A stretch of 50,059 nt of DNA from Rhizobium sp. Q54 (GCA_945870035.1 CAMBQQ010000018.1:1-50059), one strand, 5' to 3'. Counted from the stretch's first letter, positions 27,009 to 36,043 are shown. Notes: generated from the letters alone by a model not told the origin. Program-made: numbers and translations.

Positions 27009-27989
27009 ATGGGGACTGAAGTGCCTGACCTTAAATCCATCGTCACCGAGATTGCCGCGGAAATGCTGGCGCGGTCCGACCGCGGCGCCGTGGCGCATTA
27101 CATTCCCGAACTGGCACGCGTCGACCCGAAGCATTTCGGCATCGCCGTCGTTACCGCCGACGGCGAGATCGCCTGCGGCGGCGACTGCGACATGGCGTTC
27201 TCGATCCAGAGCATCTCCAAGGTCTTCACGCTGACGCTGGCGCTTGGCCGCTATGGCGACCGGCTGTGGCGGCGCGTCGGCCGCGAACCGTCCGGCTCGC
27301 CGTTCAACTCCATCGTCCAGCTCGAACGCGAGCAAGGCATCCCGCGCAATCCCTTCATCAATGCCGGCGCCCTTGCCGTCACCGATTTGATCCTGTCCGG
27401 CCACCAGCCGCGCGAGGCGCTCGGCGAGATTCTGAGCTTCGTGCGCTTCCTCGCCGACGACCAGAACATCGCCATCGACGAAGCGGTGGCGGCGTCCGAA
27501 CAGCGCACCGGCTTTCGCAACGCGGCTTTGGCCAATTACATGAAGTCGTTCGGCGTCTTGGAAAACCCGGTCGAAATGACGCTCGGCGTTTATTTTCACC
27601 AGTGCGCTATCGCCATGTCGTGCCAGCAACTGGCGCTGGCCGGGCGCTTCCTGGCGCAGTCGGGGCGCAATCCATCGACCGGCCTGCAGGTCATCCAGCC
27701 GGAGCGCGCGCGCCGCATCAACGCGGTGATGCTGACCTGCGGCCATTACGACGGGTCGGGCGAGTTCGCTTACCGAGTCGGCCTGCCGGGCAAGAGCGGC
27801 GTCGGCGGCGGCATCTTGGCCGTCGCGCCGGGCAAGGCCTCGATCGCGGTGTGGTCGCCGGGGCTGGATGCGGCGGGCAATTCACATCTCGGCCGGGTCG
27901 CGCTCGAGGCGCTCAGCCGGCGAATGGACTGGTCGATCTTCGGCGCCTCAGAGCGACCACAAAAAATGGCGCCCTCTCGGCGCCACTAG
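27009..27989 (+). CDS. glsA: glutaminase
   Basis: This 326-residue serine-dependent beta-lactamase-fold amidase hydrolyses glutamine to glutamate and ammonia. The nucleophile Ser lies in [11 protein letters not shown] (S-x-x-K). Conserved stretches [43 protein letters not shown] and GKSGVGGGI are present. ATG at 27009 is used; GTG at 27021 has a better G-rich site upstream. The last 13 residues extend beyond the family, and a TGGCGCC/GGCGCCA hairpin sits inside those codons (27967-27985), suggesting the terminator has been absorbed into the frame. It lies beside gstI/glnII, which run the opposite reaction. Confidence 0.93.
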   Translation: MGTEVPDLKSIVTEIAAEMLARSDRGAVAHYIPELARVDPKHFGIAVVTADGEIACGGDCDMAFSIQSISKVFTLTLALGRYGDRLWRRVGREPSGSPFNSIVQLEREQGIPRNPFINAGALAVTDLILSGHQPREALGEILSFVRFLADDQNIAIDEAVAASEQRTGFRNAALANYMKSFGVLENPVEMTLGVYFHQCAIAMSCQQLALAGRFLAQSGRNPSTGLQVIQPERARRINAVMLTCGHYDGSGEFAYRVGLPGKSGVGGGILAVAPGKASIAVWSPGLDAAGNSHLGRVALEALSRRMDWSIFGASERPQKMAPSRRH

Positions 27990-28049
27990 CTTTCGTGCGC
28001 GAAACGGAGCGCACAGTCTTGAAACCCTCGCCACAACGTGGCGGGTGGC

Positions 28050-28232
28050 CTAGTTCTTCCGCGTCGGCTCTTCGTCGCGAATGGCTTCTTCGTGATACCA
28101 GCTGCCACCGACGGCGATGTTGGCCATGCGCGGCGCATCCGCGACGTCCGGCAGGTTACGCTTCAGCCCAGCGCGGCCCCCGGCCGGAAACTGAAAAATC
28201 TTGGCTGACTCTCGTCCTTGATTGGCGGTCAT
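28050..28232 (-). CDS. gstI: DUF2735 protein, GstI-like inhibitor of glnII translation
   Basis: This 60-residue protein has SAKIFQFPAGGRAGL and GGSWYHEEAIRDE, the DUF2735 pattern. It has a good AGGAG site 8 bp before ATG at 28232; a longer upstream frame to 28358 lacks similarity. It is divergent from glnII, 475 bp apart. That size and arrangement match GstI of Rhizobium leguminosarum, a roughly 63-aa protein encoded divergently upstream of glnII that blocks glnII mRNA translation. The identity with GstI is inferred from position, size and memory of the family. Confidence 0.75.
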   Translation of the reverse strand: MTANQGRESAKIFQFPAGGRAGLKRNLPDVADAPRMANIAVGGSWYHEEAIRDEEPTRKN

Positions 28233-28593
28233 TTCGTTTCTCCTCAGATCGGCGCCCATGGCGCGTCCGACAGACATCTCTTTGCTAGTGGGACAACGTT
28301 GTGGAACACATAATGTTCTGTACCAGATTCTGAAGGCCTTCGCCGCCGAAACCGCCAATTAAATCAGCACTTTGCTCAACGTTTGGGCAGTTTTCAGGCT
28401 GCATCGGGAAAAGCATCGTCCTGATCGCTCTCGGCTTTTGGCCGTGCCATGCAGCAACGCCATAGCGCACACGCCTGCGATGCAGAACGAGAGGCGTTTT
28501 TGCTTGTAAAAGCCGCACTGCACAACGCGCGGGCGCTGCCATTCGCCAGCCAGTTGCGCTAGGCACCTTCCGCGCCCCAAACGCCGCCGAGCT
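28233..28593. other. gstI-glnII divergent regulatory region
   Basis: This is a gap between the divergent starts with no convincing gene; a short frame on the minus strand (28285-28599) has no supporting features. A sigma-54 promoter for glnII follows at 28594. An enhancer site for NtrC would be expected here, but I found no convincing dyad by eye. Confidence 0.5.
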
Positions 28594-28609
28594 TGGCATA
28601 TTGATTGCT
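28594..28609 (+). promoter_or_regulatory. sigma-54 promoter of glnII
   Basis: TTGGCAT-ATTGA-TTGCTT places GG at 28595 and GC at 28607, exactly 12 bp apart, with a near-consensus -12 box (TTGCT). It lies about 100 bp before the glnII start. NtrC/RpoN-dependent glnII transcription is established in rhizobia, so sequence and biology agree. Confidence 0.78.
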
Positions 28610-28707
28610 TAGGGGGAGGTAGTCGTTGACGGCCGGGAGTGCCTTTGGCGGCTGGAACAAGGCACAGGCTTTCCTACACGACCCGTCATCAGCATGAGAG
28701 ATCCTCA

Positions 28708-29748
28708 ATGACAAAGTACAAACTCGCGTACATTTGGCTCGATGGTTACACGCCGGTCCCGAACCTGCGCGGCAAGACCCAGATCAAGGAATTCGACAAG
28801 TTCCCGACGCTCGAGCAACTGCCGCTGTGGGGCTTCGACGGAAGCTCGACCATGCAGGCGGAAGGCCGCTCGTCAGATTGCGTGCTCAAGCCGGTCGCGC
28901 TCTATCCCGACCCGGCCCGCACCAACGGCGCCTTGGTCATGTGCGAAGTCATGATGCCGGACGGCGTCACCCCGCACTCCACCAACAAGCGCGCCACCAT
29001 CCTCGATGACGCCGGCGCCTGGTTCGGCTTCGAGCAGGAATACTTCTTCTACAAGGACGGCCGCCCGCTCGGCTTCCCGACGCAAGGTTATCCGGCGCCG
29101 CAGGGCCCGTATTACACCGGCGTCGGCTATTCGAACGTCGGCGACGTCGCCCGCAAGATCGTCGAAGAGCATCTCGACCTCTGCCTGGAAGCCGGCATCA
29201 ACCACGAAGGCATCAACGCCGAAGTGGCCAAGGGCCAGTGGGAATTCCAGATCTTCGGCAAGGGCTCCAAGAAGGCGGCCGACGAAGTGTGGATGGCCCG
29301 CTATCTGTTGCAGCGCCTGACCGAGAAATACGGCATCGACATCGAGTATCACTGCAAGCCGCTCGGCGACACCGACTGGAACGGCTCGGGCATGCACGCC
29401 AACTTCTCGACCGAATACATGCGCACCGTCGGCGGCAAGGAATACTTCGAAGCCCTGATGAAGGCTTTTGAGGCCAACCTGCACGACCACATCTCGGTTT
29501 ACGGTCCGGACAACGACAAGCGCCTGACCGGCAAGCACGAGACCGCGCCGTGGAACAAGTTCTCCTACGGCGTTGCCGATCGCGGCGCCTCGATCCGCGT
29601 GCCGCACTCCTTCGTCAAGGGCGATGCCTACAAGGGCTATCTGGAAGATCGCCGCCCGAATTCCCAAGGCGACCCCTACGCCATCGCCTCGCAGATCCTC
29701 AAGACCATCGCGTCGGTCCCGACCGCCAAGAAATCGGCCGCGGCCTGA
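28708..29748 (+). CDS. glnII: glutamine synthetase type II (eukaryote-type)
   Basis: This 346-residue enzyme is the GSII typical of Rhizobiaceae and relatives. It starts MTKYKLAYIWLDGYTPVP and carries LWGFDGSSTMQAEG, GFEQEYFFYKDGRPLGFP, GINAEVAKGQWEFQIFG, NGSGMHANFSTEYMR and RGASIRVPHS. It lacks the class-I adenylylation loop, so control is transcriptional (sigma-54 site at 28594) and probably translational through the divergent gstI-like gene. A strong terminator follows. Confidence 0.97.
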   Translation: MTKYKLAYIWLDGYTPVPNLRGKTQIKEFDKFPTLEQLPLWGFDGSSTMQAEGRSSDCVLKPVALYPDPARTNGALVMCEVMMPDGVTPHSTNKRATILDDAGAWFGFEQEYFFYKDGRPLGFPTQGYPAPQGPYYTGVGYSNVGDVARKIVEEHLDLCLEAGINHEGINAEVAKGQWEFQIFGKGSKKAADEVWMARYLLQRLTEKYGIDIEYHCKPLGDTDWNGSGMHANFSTEYMRTVGGKEYFEALMKAFEANLHDHISVYGPDNDKRLTGKHETAPWNKFSYGVADRGASIRVPHSFVKGDAYKGYLEDRRPNSQGDPYAIASQILKTIASVPTAKKSAAA

Positions 29749-29780
29749 GTTTTCTAAGGTTTCCTCCCGGAAACAACTTC

Positions 29781-29808
29781 AGGGCGCCCTTCGGGGCGCC
29801 CTTTTTCT
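29781..29808 (+). terminator. Rho-independent terminator after glnII
   Basis: AGGGCGCCC (29781-29789), loop TTCG, and GGGCGCCCT (29794-29802) are followed by TTTTCTT. The stable UUCG tetraloop and T-run make this a classic intrinsic terminator. Confidence 0.92.
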
Positions 29809-29859
29809 TATTGCGGTCCGCGGCTGGCATCCGCGCGCTACCCCGTCTAGATAGGCGGC

Positions 29860-30729
29860 ATGAACACGCCGCAGACCAGGCCCCAGAACAAGCCAGCCAA
29901 GGACCCCGCCGCGCGGGATTTCGAGACATGGAGCAAGCTATGGCCGAGCGGCACGCCGGGCAAATCCGTGCCGCTCCTCAAAGCACTGCATATTCTCACC
30001 CGCGAAGGCACGCTCAACGCCGATTCGCGCCGCAAGCTGACGCAGGTGCTGCACCTCACCCAGATGCTTCGCCCGGCGATCGAGGATCTGCTCAAGGACG
30101 GCGGCGAGCCGGTGCTGGCCGATGTCGGCGCCGGCAAATCCTATCTCGGCTTCATCCTCTATGACCTGATCTTCGGTCCGGCCGGGCGCGGCTCGGTCAC
30201 CGGCATTGAAACGCGCGAGCCGCTTGTGACGTCATCGCGCGAGCTCGCCGCCTCGTCCGGCTTCGACCGCATGAGCTTTATCGCTGCGCCGATCGCCGAG
30301 GCGACGTTGCCCGGCGGCCGCGCCGACATGGTCACCGCCCTGCACGCCTGCGACACCGCGACCGACGACGCCATCCGTTTCGCGCTGCGCCACGACGCCA
30401 AGGTGATCGCATTGGTACCGTGCTGTCAGGCCGAAGTCGCGCGCCTGCTCGACGGCCAGCAGGGTCCGCTGCGCCAGTTGTGGCGGCATCCGATCCAGCG
30501 CCGCGAATTCGGCGCCCATGTCACCAATGTCATTCGCGGCCTGGTGCTGGAAGCGCACGGCTACAAGGTGCGCGTCACCGAATTCACCGGCCTCGAGCAC
30601 ACAATGAAGAACGAACTCATTCTGGCCGAGCGCCACCAGCGCGGCAACGCGCAGGCGCGCGGCGAGTTGAACCGGCTGATCGACCAGCTCGGCGTCAAGC
30701 CGGCGCTGCTCGACGTCATGCCGGTCTAG
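29860..30729 (+). CDS. SAM-dependent methyltransferase (Methyltransf_32 type)
   Basis: This 289-residue protein has a class I methyltransferase core. The SAM-binding motif I is VLADVGAGKSYLGFIL (about 86-101), and the diagnostic segment ALHACDTATDDAIRFAL with LVPCCQAEV matches the METTL25/Methyltransf_32 group. The C-terminus contains LEHTMKNELILAERH. The target is unknown, probably RNA given the next two genes, which modify rRNA. The following gene starts 6 bp after its stop. Confidence 0.8.
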   Translation: MNTPQTRPQNKPAKDPAARDFETWSKLWPSGTPGKSVPLLKALHILTREGTLNADSRRKLTQVLHLTQMLRPAIEDLLKDGGEPVLADVGAGKSYLGFILYDLIFGPAGRGSVTGIETREPLVTSSRELAASSGFDRMSFIAAPIAEATLPGGRADMVTALHACDTATDDAIRFALRHDAKVIALVPCCQAEVARLLDGQQGPLRQLWRHPIQRREFGAHVTNVIRGLVLEAHGYKVRVTEFTGLEHTMKNELILAERHQRGNAQARGELNRLIDQLGVKPALLDVMPV

Positions 30730-30735
30730 CTTTCG

Positions 30736-31647
30736 ATGGGCGAAGCCACCACCATTGCCGTCTACGGTGCCTTGCCGGCAGACGTCGTCGATGTGCCGCA
30801 AGGCACGACGCAGTTCTCGCCGTTGATGCCGGGTTCATTTTCGCTTGAGCAGCAAACTGACGGCAGCCTGCGATCGCTCGTCATGCTCGCCCCGCCGGGC
30901 ACGCTGGAGCGCCGCTATGTCATCGCCCAGGCGCTGCGTGCGCTTGCGCCGCAAGCGCCGTTCACGATTCTCGCGCCAAACGATCGCGGCGGCACAAGGC
31001 TGCGCAAGGAATTGCAGGCCTTCGGCTGCACGGTCGAGGAAAGCGCCCGCCGTCATCACCGCATCGTCACAGGCACGCGGCCGGAAACACAGACCGGCAT
31101 CGCCGAAGCGCTTGACCAAGGCGGCCCGCGCCTGATCGACGATCTCGGCGTCTGGTCGCAGCCCGGCGTATTCAGTTGGGACCGGCTCGATCCCGGCACC
31201 GCGATGCTGATCGAACATCTGCCGCCACTCAAAGGCCGCGGCGCCGATTTCGGCTGCGGCATCGGCCTGCTCGCCCATGCGGCGCTGGCTTCGCCGGAGG
31301 TCACCGAAATAACGCTGGTCGATATCGATCGCCGCGCCATCGAATGCGCGCAGCACAATGTTGGCGATCCGCGCGCCCGCTTTCTCTGGGCCGACCTGCG
31401 CAGCGCCGACTTGTCCGGCCTCGATTTCGTCGTCATGAACGCGCCGTTTCATGATGCAGGCAGCGAGGACAAATCGCTGGCGCAGCAGTTCGTCACGCGC
31501 GCGGCCAAGGCGCTCGGCAAAGGCGGCGTCTGCTTCATGGTCGCCAACCGCCATTTGCCTTACGAGGCGATCCTGAAACCCGCCTTCAAGCGCGCCGAAC
31601 TCCTGATCGAAACCGGCGGCTACAAGATCTACGAGGCGCACACATGA
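30736..31647 (+). CDS. RsmC-like 16S rRNA guanine-N2 methyltransferase
   Basis: This 303-residue protein has two tandem methyltransferase-like halves, as in RsmC: a degenerate N-terminal half and a C-terminal half with motif I GADFGCGIGLLAHAAL, TLVDIDRRAIECAQHN and the catalytic NAPFH (NPPFH in E. coli RsmC; Pro to Ala here). The linker PGVFSWDRLDPGTAMLIEHL is characteristic. It should methylate G1207 (E. coli numbering) of 16S rRNA if functional. Its stop overlaps the next start (ATGA at 31644), so it is coupled to the pseudouridine synthase. Confidence 0.83.
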   Translation: MGEATTIAVYGALPADVVDVPQGTTQFSPLMPGSFSLEQQTDGSLRSLVMLAPPGTLERRYVIAQALRALAPQAPFTILAPNDRGGTRLRKELQAFGCTVEESARRHHRIVTGTRPETQTGIAEALDQGGPRLIDDLGVWSQPGVFSWDRLDPGTAMLIEHLPPLKGRGADFGCGIGLLAHAALASPEVTEITLVDIDRRAIECAQHNVGDPRARFLWADLRSADLSGLDFVVMNAPFHDAGSEDKSLAQQFVTRAAKALGKGGVCFMVANRHLPYEAILKPAFKRAELLIETGGYKIYEAHT

Positions 31648-32387
31648 GCAAAGCGCCGTCGCTGCGGCTCGACCGCCTGTTGTCCAATCTCGGCTACGGT
31701 TCGCGCCGCGAGGTGCAGCAACTGATCTGGGCCGACCTGGTCACGCTCGACGGCAACGTGGTCGACGACAGCGACGAGAAAATTCCCGTCACCCGCGACC
31801 TCGCCGCGCGCATGACAGTCGACGGCGAAGCGCTCGACCCGCCGCCGGGCATGGCGCTGATGATGAACAAGCCGCTCGGCGTCACCTGTTCGCACAAGGA
31901 ACTGGGCCCGCTGGTCTATGCGCTGCTGCCGGAGCGCTGGCGCCGCCGCGAGCCCGCCATCTCCACCGTCGGCCGTCTCGACAAGGAGACGTCCGGCCTG
32001 TTGCTAATGACCGACGACGGCGCGCTGCTGCACAAGATCATCGCGCCGCGCAGCAATGTCTCCAAGCGTTACGACGTCACGCTCGACCGTCCCTTGCGCG
32101 GCGATGAAATGAAACTGTTCGCGTCCGGCGCGATGATGCTGGAAGGCGAAGACAAGCCGCTGCTGCCCGCGCACATGGAAGTCGCCGGCGACAAGCGCGC
32201 TTACGTCACCATTTCCGAAGGCCGCTATCACCAGGTCCGCCGCATGTTCGCGGCTTGCGGCAATCACGTCACGGCCTTGCACCGCGATCGCGTCGGCGGT
32301 CTGGCCTTGCCCAATGATTTGAAAGCTGGAGACTATCGTCTGTTGAACGAGGCCGACCTGGCGCAGGTTCTTGAAGCGCGCGCTTAG
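31644..32387 (+). CDS. rsuA: 16S rRNA pseudouridine synthase, RsuA family
   Basis: This 247-residue protein has an S4 RNA-binding domain at the N-terminus (LRLDRLLSNLGYGSRREV) and the catalytic Asp in GRLDKETSGLLLMT. The motif ISEGRYHQVRRMF closes the active site. The RsuA/RluB/E/F family modifies small or large rRNA; closest in layout to RsuA (U516 of 16S). It overlaps the RsmC-like gene by 4 bp. The 3' end overlaps the convergent small membrane protein gene by 4 bp. Confidence 0.9.
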   Translation: MSKAPSLRLDRLLSNLGYGSRREVQQLIWADLVTLDGNVVDDSDEKIPVTRDLAARMTVDGEALDPPPGMALMMNKPLGVTCSHKELGPLVYALLPERWRRREPAISTVGRLDKETSGLLLMTDDGALLHKIIAPRSNVSKRYDVTLDRPLRGDEMKLFASGAMMLEGEDKPLLPAHMEVAGDKRAYVTISEGRYHQVRRMFAACGNHVTALHRDRVGGLALPNDLKAGDYRLLNEADLAQVLEARA

Positions 32388-32635
32388 GTGAAGGCCGCGA
32401 TCAACAGCGTCACCGTGCCGACGCCGGCGGCGACGCCGGCCACCGTCATGAATAACTGGCGGCGCGCACGCCGCGGCCCGTAAACGCCCGCGGCGCGGCG
32501 TTCAGCAATCAAGGCTGCGTCATATTCCGCGGACGTCGAATACGAACAGGCCCACGCCGCCCCCGCGCGCTCGGCAACATGCTCGAGCGAGACGGCATCG
32601 GTTTGCGGCGCACTGTTACCAAATCGACTGACCAT
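32384..32635 (-). CDS. small membrane protein, hypothetical
   Basis: This 83-residue protein starts MVSRFGNSAPQTDAVSLEHV and ends in a single hydrophobic segment (LFMTVAGVAAGVGTVTLLIA). The N-terminal part has an ERRAAGVYGPRRARR patch facing the cytoplasm before the membrane. I do not recognise a family. It is convergent with rsuA, sharing 4 bp. Confidence 0.6.
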   Translation of the reverse strand: MVSRFGNSAPQTDAVSLEHVAERAGAAWACSYSTSAEYDAALIAERRAAGVYGPRRARRQLFMTVAGVAAGVGTVTLLIAAFT

Positions 32636-32675
32636 GGAACCATGATAGGCGCGCTTGGTAAACGCCGCTTTAACG

Positions 32676-33968
32676 TCAGCCCGCCACCGCCGCATCGGCG
32701 GCTTTCGGCCGTCGCGCTACCCAGCGCCGCACCAGACCATCGGCCGGTTTTTTCCGCGCTGCCAAGCGCGCTTCCATGCGCGCCCGCGCCTCCTCGCTGC
32801 CCGGCTCCTCAGGCGCGCAGCGGAAGCGATTGCGGCCCTCGCGCTTGGCCAGATACAAAGCCTCGTCGGCGCGCAGCAGCAGCGCGTCGATATCCGCCAT
32901 GGGCTGGTACGACGTCGCCAGACCGATGCTGACGGTGGAGCCGACCGCGATGTCATCGACCATCAGCCCGGCGGTCTCATAGGCCGCGCGCAGGCGCTCG
33001 GCGACATGGCACGCGCCCTCCATCGTCTCCGGCACCATGGCGACGAATTCCTCGCCGCCGAGCCTTGCAACAATGTCGGTCGCACGCACGCTGCTTGTCG
33101 CGGTCTGCGCGAACACTTTCAACACGCTGTCGCCGGTGGCGTGACCGAAGCGGTCGTTGACCGATTTGAAATGATCGAGGTCGAACATCAGAAGCGTCGC
33201 CGGCTCGCCGCGCGCGCCCTGAGCCTTCTGCATCGCGGTCGCCGCCTCGATGAAAGCCCGGCGGTTGAGCAGTCCAGTCAGGCCGTCGGTGGTCGCCGCC
33301 TTGCGATAGAAATGGACGTGATGATCCTTGACCATCATGAGCAAGATGATGGCAGTGCCGAACGCATAGACGATAACGCCAAGCGCAAACACGGCCACCC
33401 AATGCGCGGCAAAGAAGTCTGGCGCGAAAGTCCGCAAGGCGAGAGGCACCAGAAACATCGCGGCATAAAGCGACGGCACCAGAACCGCGGCGGTGCGCGA
33501 ATAGAAAGATTTTTTGCGCCGCTCCCGTGACAATTCGAAAGCGATGGAAAGGCCATAAGCGGCGATGAACAAAGTGCCGAGACCGATGCGCGCCTGCGTC
33601 AGCGTTTCCAGGCCCTCCACTTTACACAGGATCAGCCAGAGGACGGCGCCGGAAAAGGCAACCTGCGGCAATGGTTTGCGGCCATGGAACAGCCGAATGC
33701 CGCCCCAGATCAAGCCACCGGCGATAAAGAGCAGCGCCTCGGCCAGGTCCGGCGACAGTTTGAAATGCGGCGCGGGCGCGCCCCATAGTGCGATCGCGGC
33801 GGCGCCGATCAGATAGGCCGATCCCCACCAGGCCAGCGCTCGCACCTCGCGCTGCTGCAACCAGGTTGTGATCAGAACCAGCCCGAGAAAGCCGACAATG
33901 CAGACTGCGACGAAGACCAATGTCGGAACGTCCAGCAATCCTTGCTGTGCTGCGGCCGCGCTAAGCAT
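32676..33968 (-). CDS. membrane diguanylate cyclase (GGDEF)
   Basis: This 430-residue protein has about six or seven membrane helices (residues 15-240) followed by a GGDEF domain (about 255-405) that makes c-di-GMP from two GTP. The active-site motif reads GGEEF, an accepted variant. An inhibitory RxxD site (RATD) lies five residues before it, so product inhibition is likely. DGLTGLLNRRAF opens the domain. ATG at 33968 has GGAG upstream; a longer frame to 34163 would run into the rpsI terminator. c-di-GMP might control the exopolysaccharide genes further on (inference). Confidence 0.92.
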   Translation of the reverse strand: MLSAAAAQQGLLDVPTLVFVAVCIVGFLGLVLITTWLQQREVRALAWWGSAYLIGAAAIALWGAPAPHFKLSPDLAEALLFIAGGLIWGGIRLFHGRKPLPQVAFSGAVLWLILCKVEGLETLTQARIGLGTLFIAAYGLSIAFELSRERRKKSFYSRTAAVLVPSLYAAMFLVPLALRTFAPDFFAAHWVAVFALGVIVYAFGTAIILLMMVKDHHVHFYRKAATTDGLTGLLNRRAFIEAATAMQKAQGARGEPATLLMFDLDHFKSVNDRFGHATGDSVLKVFAQTATSSVRATDIVARLGGEEFVAMVPETMEGACHVAERLRAAYETAGLMVDDIAVGSTVSIGLATSYQPMADIDALLLRADEALYLAKREGRNRFRCAPEEPGSEEARARMEARLAARKKPADGLVRRWVARRPKAADAAVAG

Positions 33969-34126
33969 CGCGTCTCCATTTCGCCTGAACCGGCGTCCTG
34001 CCGGTGAACCACTGGCGAAGCCTGGAGAATAGGCACCGATCCGTGCGCAAAGGATTGCGGCTGTCGGCGGCTTTCGACGCAACAGAAGCGTAAATTGAAA
34101 GCAAATTGATGCGACCGGGAACCAAC

Positions 34127-34156
34127 AAAAAAGGGCCCGCAACAGCGGGCCCTTTT
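34127..34156 (-). terminator. Rho-independent terminator after rpsI
   Basis: GGGCCCGC (34133-34140), loop AACA, GCGGGCCC (34145-34152), flanked by A-runs on the left and T-runs on the right, extend the stem to 12 bp. The six A residues at 34127-34132 read as a T-run on the minus strand. It ends the rplM-rpsI transcript and may also act on the plus strand. Confidence 0.85.
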
Positions 34157-34179
34157 GCAACAAGCGTGAAGCGTGAAAC

Positions 34180-34656
34180 TTAGCGCTTCGAGAACTGGAA
34201 CGAACGGCGGGCCTTAGCCTTGCCGTACTTCTTGCGCTCGACGACGCGCGAGTCGCGGGTCAGGAAGCCGCCCTTCTTGAGGGCGCCGCGCAGATCCGGC
34301 TCGAAATAGGTCAAAGCCTTCGAGATGCCGTGACGCACAGCGCCGGCCTGGCCGGAAAGCCCGCCGCCGGAAACGGTGCAGATCACGTCATACTGGGTGA
34401 CGCGGTTGGCGCAGACCAGCGGCTGCTGGATCAACATGCGCAACACCGGACGGGCGAAAAACTTTTCCACCGTGCGGGTGTTGACGACGATCTTGCCGGA
34501 GCCCGGCTTGATCCAGACGCGGGCGACGGCGTTCTTGCGCTTGCCGGTGGCATAGGCGCGGCCCTGCTTGTCGAGCTTCTGGACGTAGGTCGGAGCTTCA
34601 GGAGCGGCGGGCTTGAGGGCAGCCAGGCCTTCCATCGATTGTACGGTCTCGGCCAC
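34180..34656 (-). CDS. rpsI: 30S ribosomal protein S9
   Basis: This 158-residue ribosomal protein has the S9 signature [19 protein letters not shown] and the C-terminal tail [11 protein letters not shown] that reaches the P-site tRNA. An N-terminal extension of about 30 residues (Ala/Pro-rich) precedes the conserved [15 protein letters not shown], as is common in alphaproteobacteria. It lies 2 bp downstream of rplM in the conserved L13-S9 operon. Confidence 0.97.
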   Translation of the reverse strand: MAETVQSMEGLAALKPAAPEAPTYVQKLDKQGRAYATGKRKNAVARVWIKPGSGKIVVNTRTVEKFFARPVLRMLIQQPLVCANRVTQYDVICTVSGGGLSGQAGAVRHGISKALTYFEPDLRGALKKGGFLTRDSRVVERKKYGKAKARRSFQFSKR

Positions 34657-34658
34657 GA

Positions 34659-35126
34659 TTAAGCACTCCTCACGTTCTTGCGATTCATCGCGGCGATATC
34701 CAGCGTCTCAGGCTTCTGCGCTTCATGCGGATGCTCAGGGCCGGGATAGACACGCAGGTTGCCGAACTGCACGCGGCCCAAAGGCCCGCGCGGCAGCATG
34801 CGCTCGACGGCTTTCTCGACGATCCGCTCGGGGAACTTGCCCTCGAAGATCGAGCGCGCGGTACGCTCCTTGATGCCGCCGATGAAACCGGTGTGGTGGT
34901 AGTAAACCTTTTGCTCGCGCTTGCGGCCGGTGAACACGGCCTTGGCGGCGTTGACGACGATGATGTTATCGCCATCGTCGACGTGCGGGGTGTAGGTGGC
35001 CTTGTGCTTGCCGCGCAGGCGCAACGCGACGATCGTGGCGAGACGGCCGACGACGAGCCCGGAGGCATCGACGATCAGCCATTTCTTCTCGATGTCGGCA
35101 GCCTTTGACGATTTGGTCGTCTTCAT
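34659..35126 (-). CDS. rplM: 50S ribosomal protein L13
   Basis: This 155-residue early-assembly 23S rRNA-binding protein contains [31 protein letters not shown] and MLPRGPLGR. The start [16 protein letters not shown] at 35126 is the family N-terminus; a longer frame to 35216 would add 30 unrelated residues. It is the first gene of rplM-rpsI. The A+T-rich stretch around 35225-35290 probably holds the promoter. Confidence 0.96.
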   Translation of the reverse strand: MKTTKSSKAADIEKKWLIVDASGLVVGRLATIVALRLRGKHKATYTPHVDDGDNIIVVNAAKAVFTGRKREQKVYYHHTGFIGGIKERTARSIFEGKFPERIVEKAVERMLPRGPLGRVQFGNLRVYPGPEHPHEAQKPETLDIAAMNRKNVRSA

Positions 35127-35302
35127 GAGAAATCCTTGGGAATTGGCGCGAAGCGAGAACCACCCGCGCCGAAGATGCGGTCTTCTAGACGAGCACCCGG
35201 CCCCGGTCAACGCCAATGGGCCTTGATTTGTCGCATAAAATCAGTGGCTTGAAAGATTGGTATAAAGGTACCATAACACGGTATAATATTACCCGCGCTT
35301 AA

Positions 35303-35755
35303 TCACTTCTGGACCGGGATCGAATAGGTCGAGGTGACATGCGCCACCGGCTCGTCCTCGCCGTCGGAATAGATGGTCACTTCGCCGACCGCCAGCCTCT
35401 TGCCGATCTTCATCAGCCGCGCATCGGCCAGGAGGTCGGCCTGCGCCGGTTTGCGCAGGAAATTGATGTTGAGGTTGGTGGTCACCGCCAAGGTCTGCGG
35501 CCCGATGGCGGAAAACACCGCGACATACATGGCAAAATCGGCCAGTTCCATCATAGTCGGCCCGGAAATGGTGCCGCCCGGGCGCAAATGGTCCTCGTGG
35601 AAAGCCTTGCGCACGCGGATATCGGCATAGTCGACCCGCTCCAGCGACAACCCGCTGCCATCGTAAAACGCCTGCGGAAACTCGACCTTGAGCAGCGCCT
35701 CGATGGCCTCCGCGGTCATGGCGGGTGTTTTGGCGGTTTTGGCCGGAGCCGGCAT
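35303..35755 (-). CDS. PaaI-family acyl-CoA thioesterase
   Basis: This 150-residue hotdog-fold protein contains FHEDHLRPGGTISGPTMMEL with the helix-start Asp/Glu region, then LAVTTNLNINFLRKP and the C-terminal strand VAHVTSTYSIPVQK. The pattern fits PaaI/4HBT thioesterases that hydrolyse acyl- or aryl-CoA esters. ATG at 35755 is preferred; the upstream frame runs through a palindromic repeat. Confidence 0.85.
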   Translation of the reverse strand: MPAPAKTAKTPAMTAEAIEALLKVEFPQAFYDGSGLSLERVDYADIRVRKAFHEDHLRPGGTISGPTMMELADFAMYVAVFSAIGPQTLAVTTNLNINFLRKPAQADLLADARLMKIGKRLAVGEVTIYSDGEDEPVAHVTSTYSIPVQK

Positions 35756-35831
35756 GGCGTTTCCTCTAACGCCGGTGTTCCGGCCCCTTTCGTTTTTAAA
35801 GAGGCAACGGGGCGCACTCAACCCTCTACCC

Positions 35832-35998
35832 GTCACCCTGAGGTGCGAGCGCAGCGAGCCATCGCAAGTCGGCATGCCGACTTGCGCATTTTCAATCGAA
35901 TGTCGGGTAAACCCGACATTCGTGGGCGACGGCCCATGCATCCGTGGCCGTCCATCCTTCGAGGCTCGCCGTGAAGACGGCTCGCACCTCAGGATGAC
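35832..35998. repeat. composite palindromic repeat element
   Basis: This 167-bp element is built of nested palindromes. The outer arms (35832-35850 and 35980-35998) match at 18 of 19 positions (core CCTGAGGTGCGAGC). Inside are a perfect 22-bp palindrome at 35864-35885 and a 26-bp inverted repeat with a 2-base centre at 35897-35922. The outer arm resembles interspersed repeats I recall from Bradyrhizobium-type genomes; copy number in this genome cannot be judged from one window. Confidence 0.65.
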
Positions 35999-36043
35999 GG
36001 ATCATTGGCTTGCGCCTTGCCTTCAACGGAATATGGTTCGCGC

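Noticed and set aside
28285..28599. A 104-codon minus-strand frame in the gstI-glnII gap
   Set aside because: It covers the sigma-54 promoter, has unusual composition and no known similarity.
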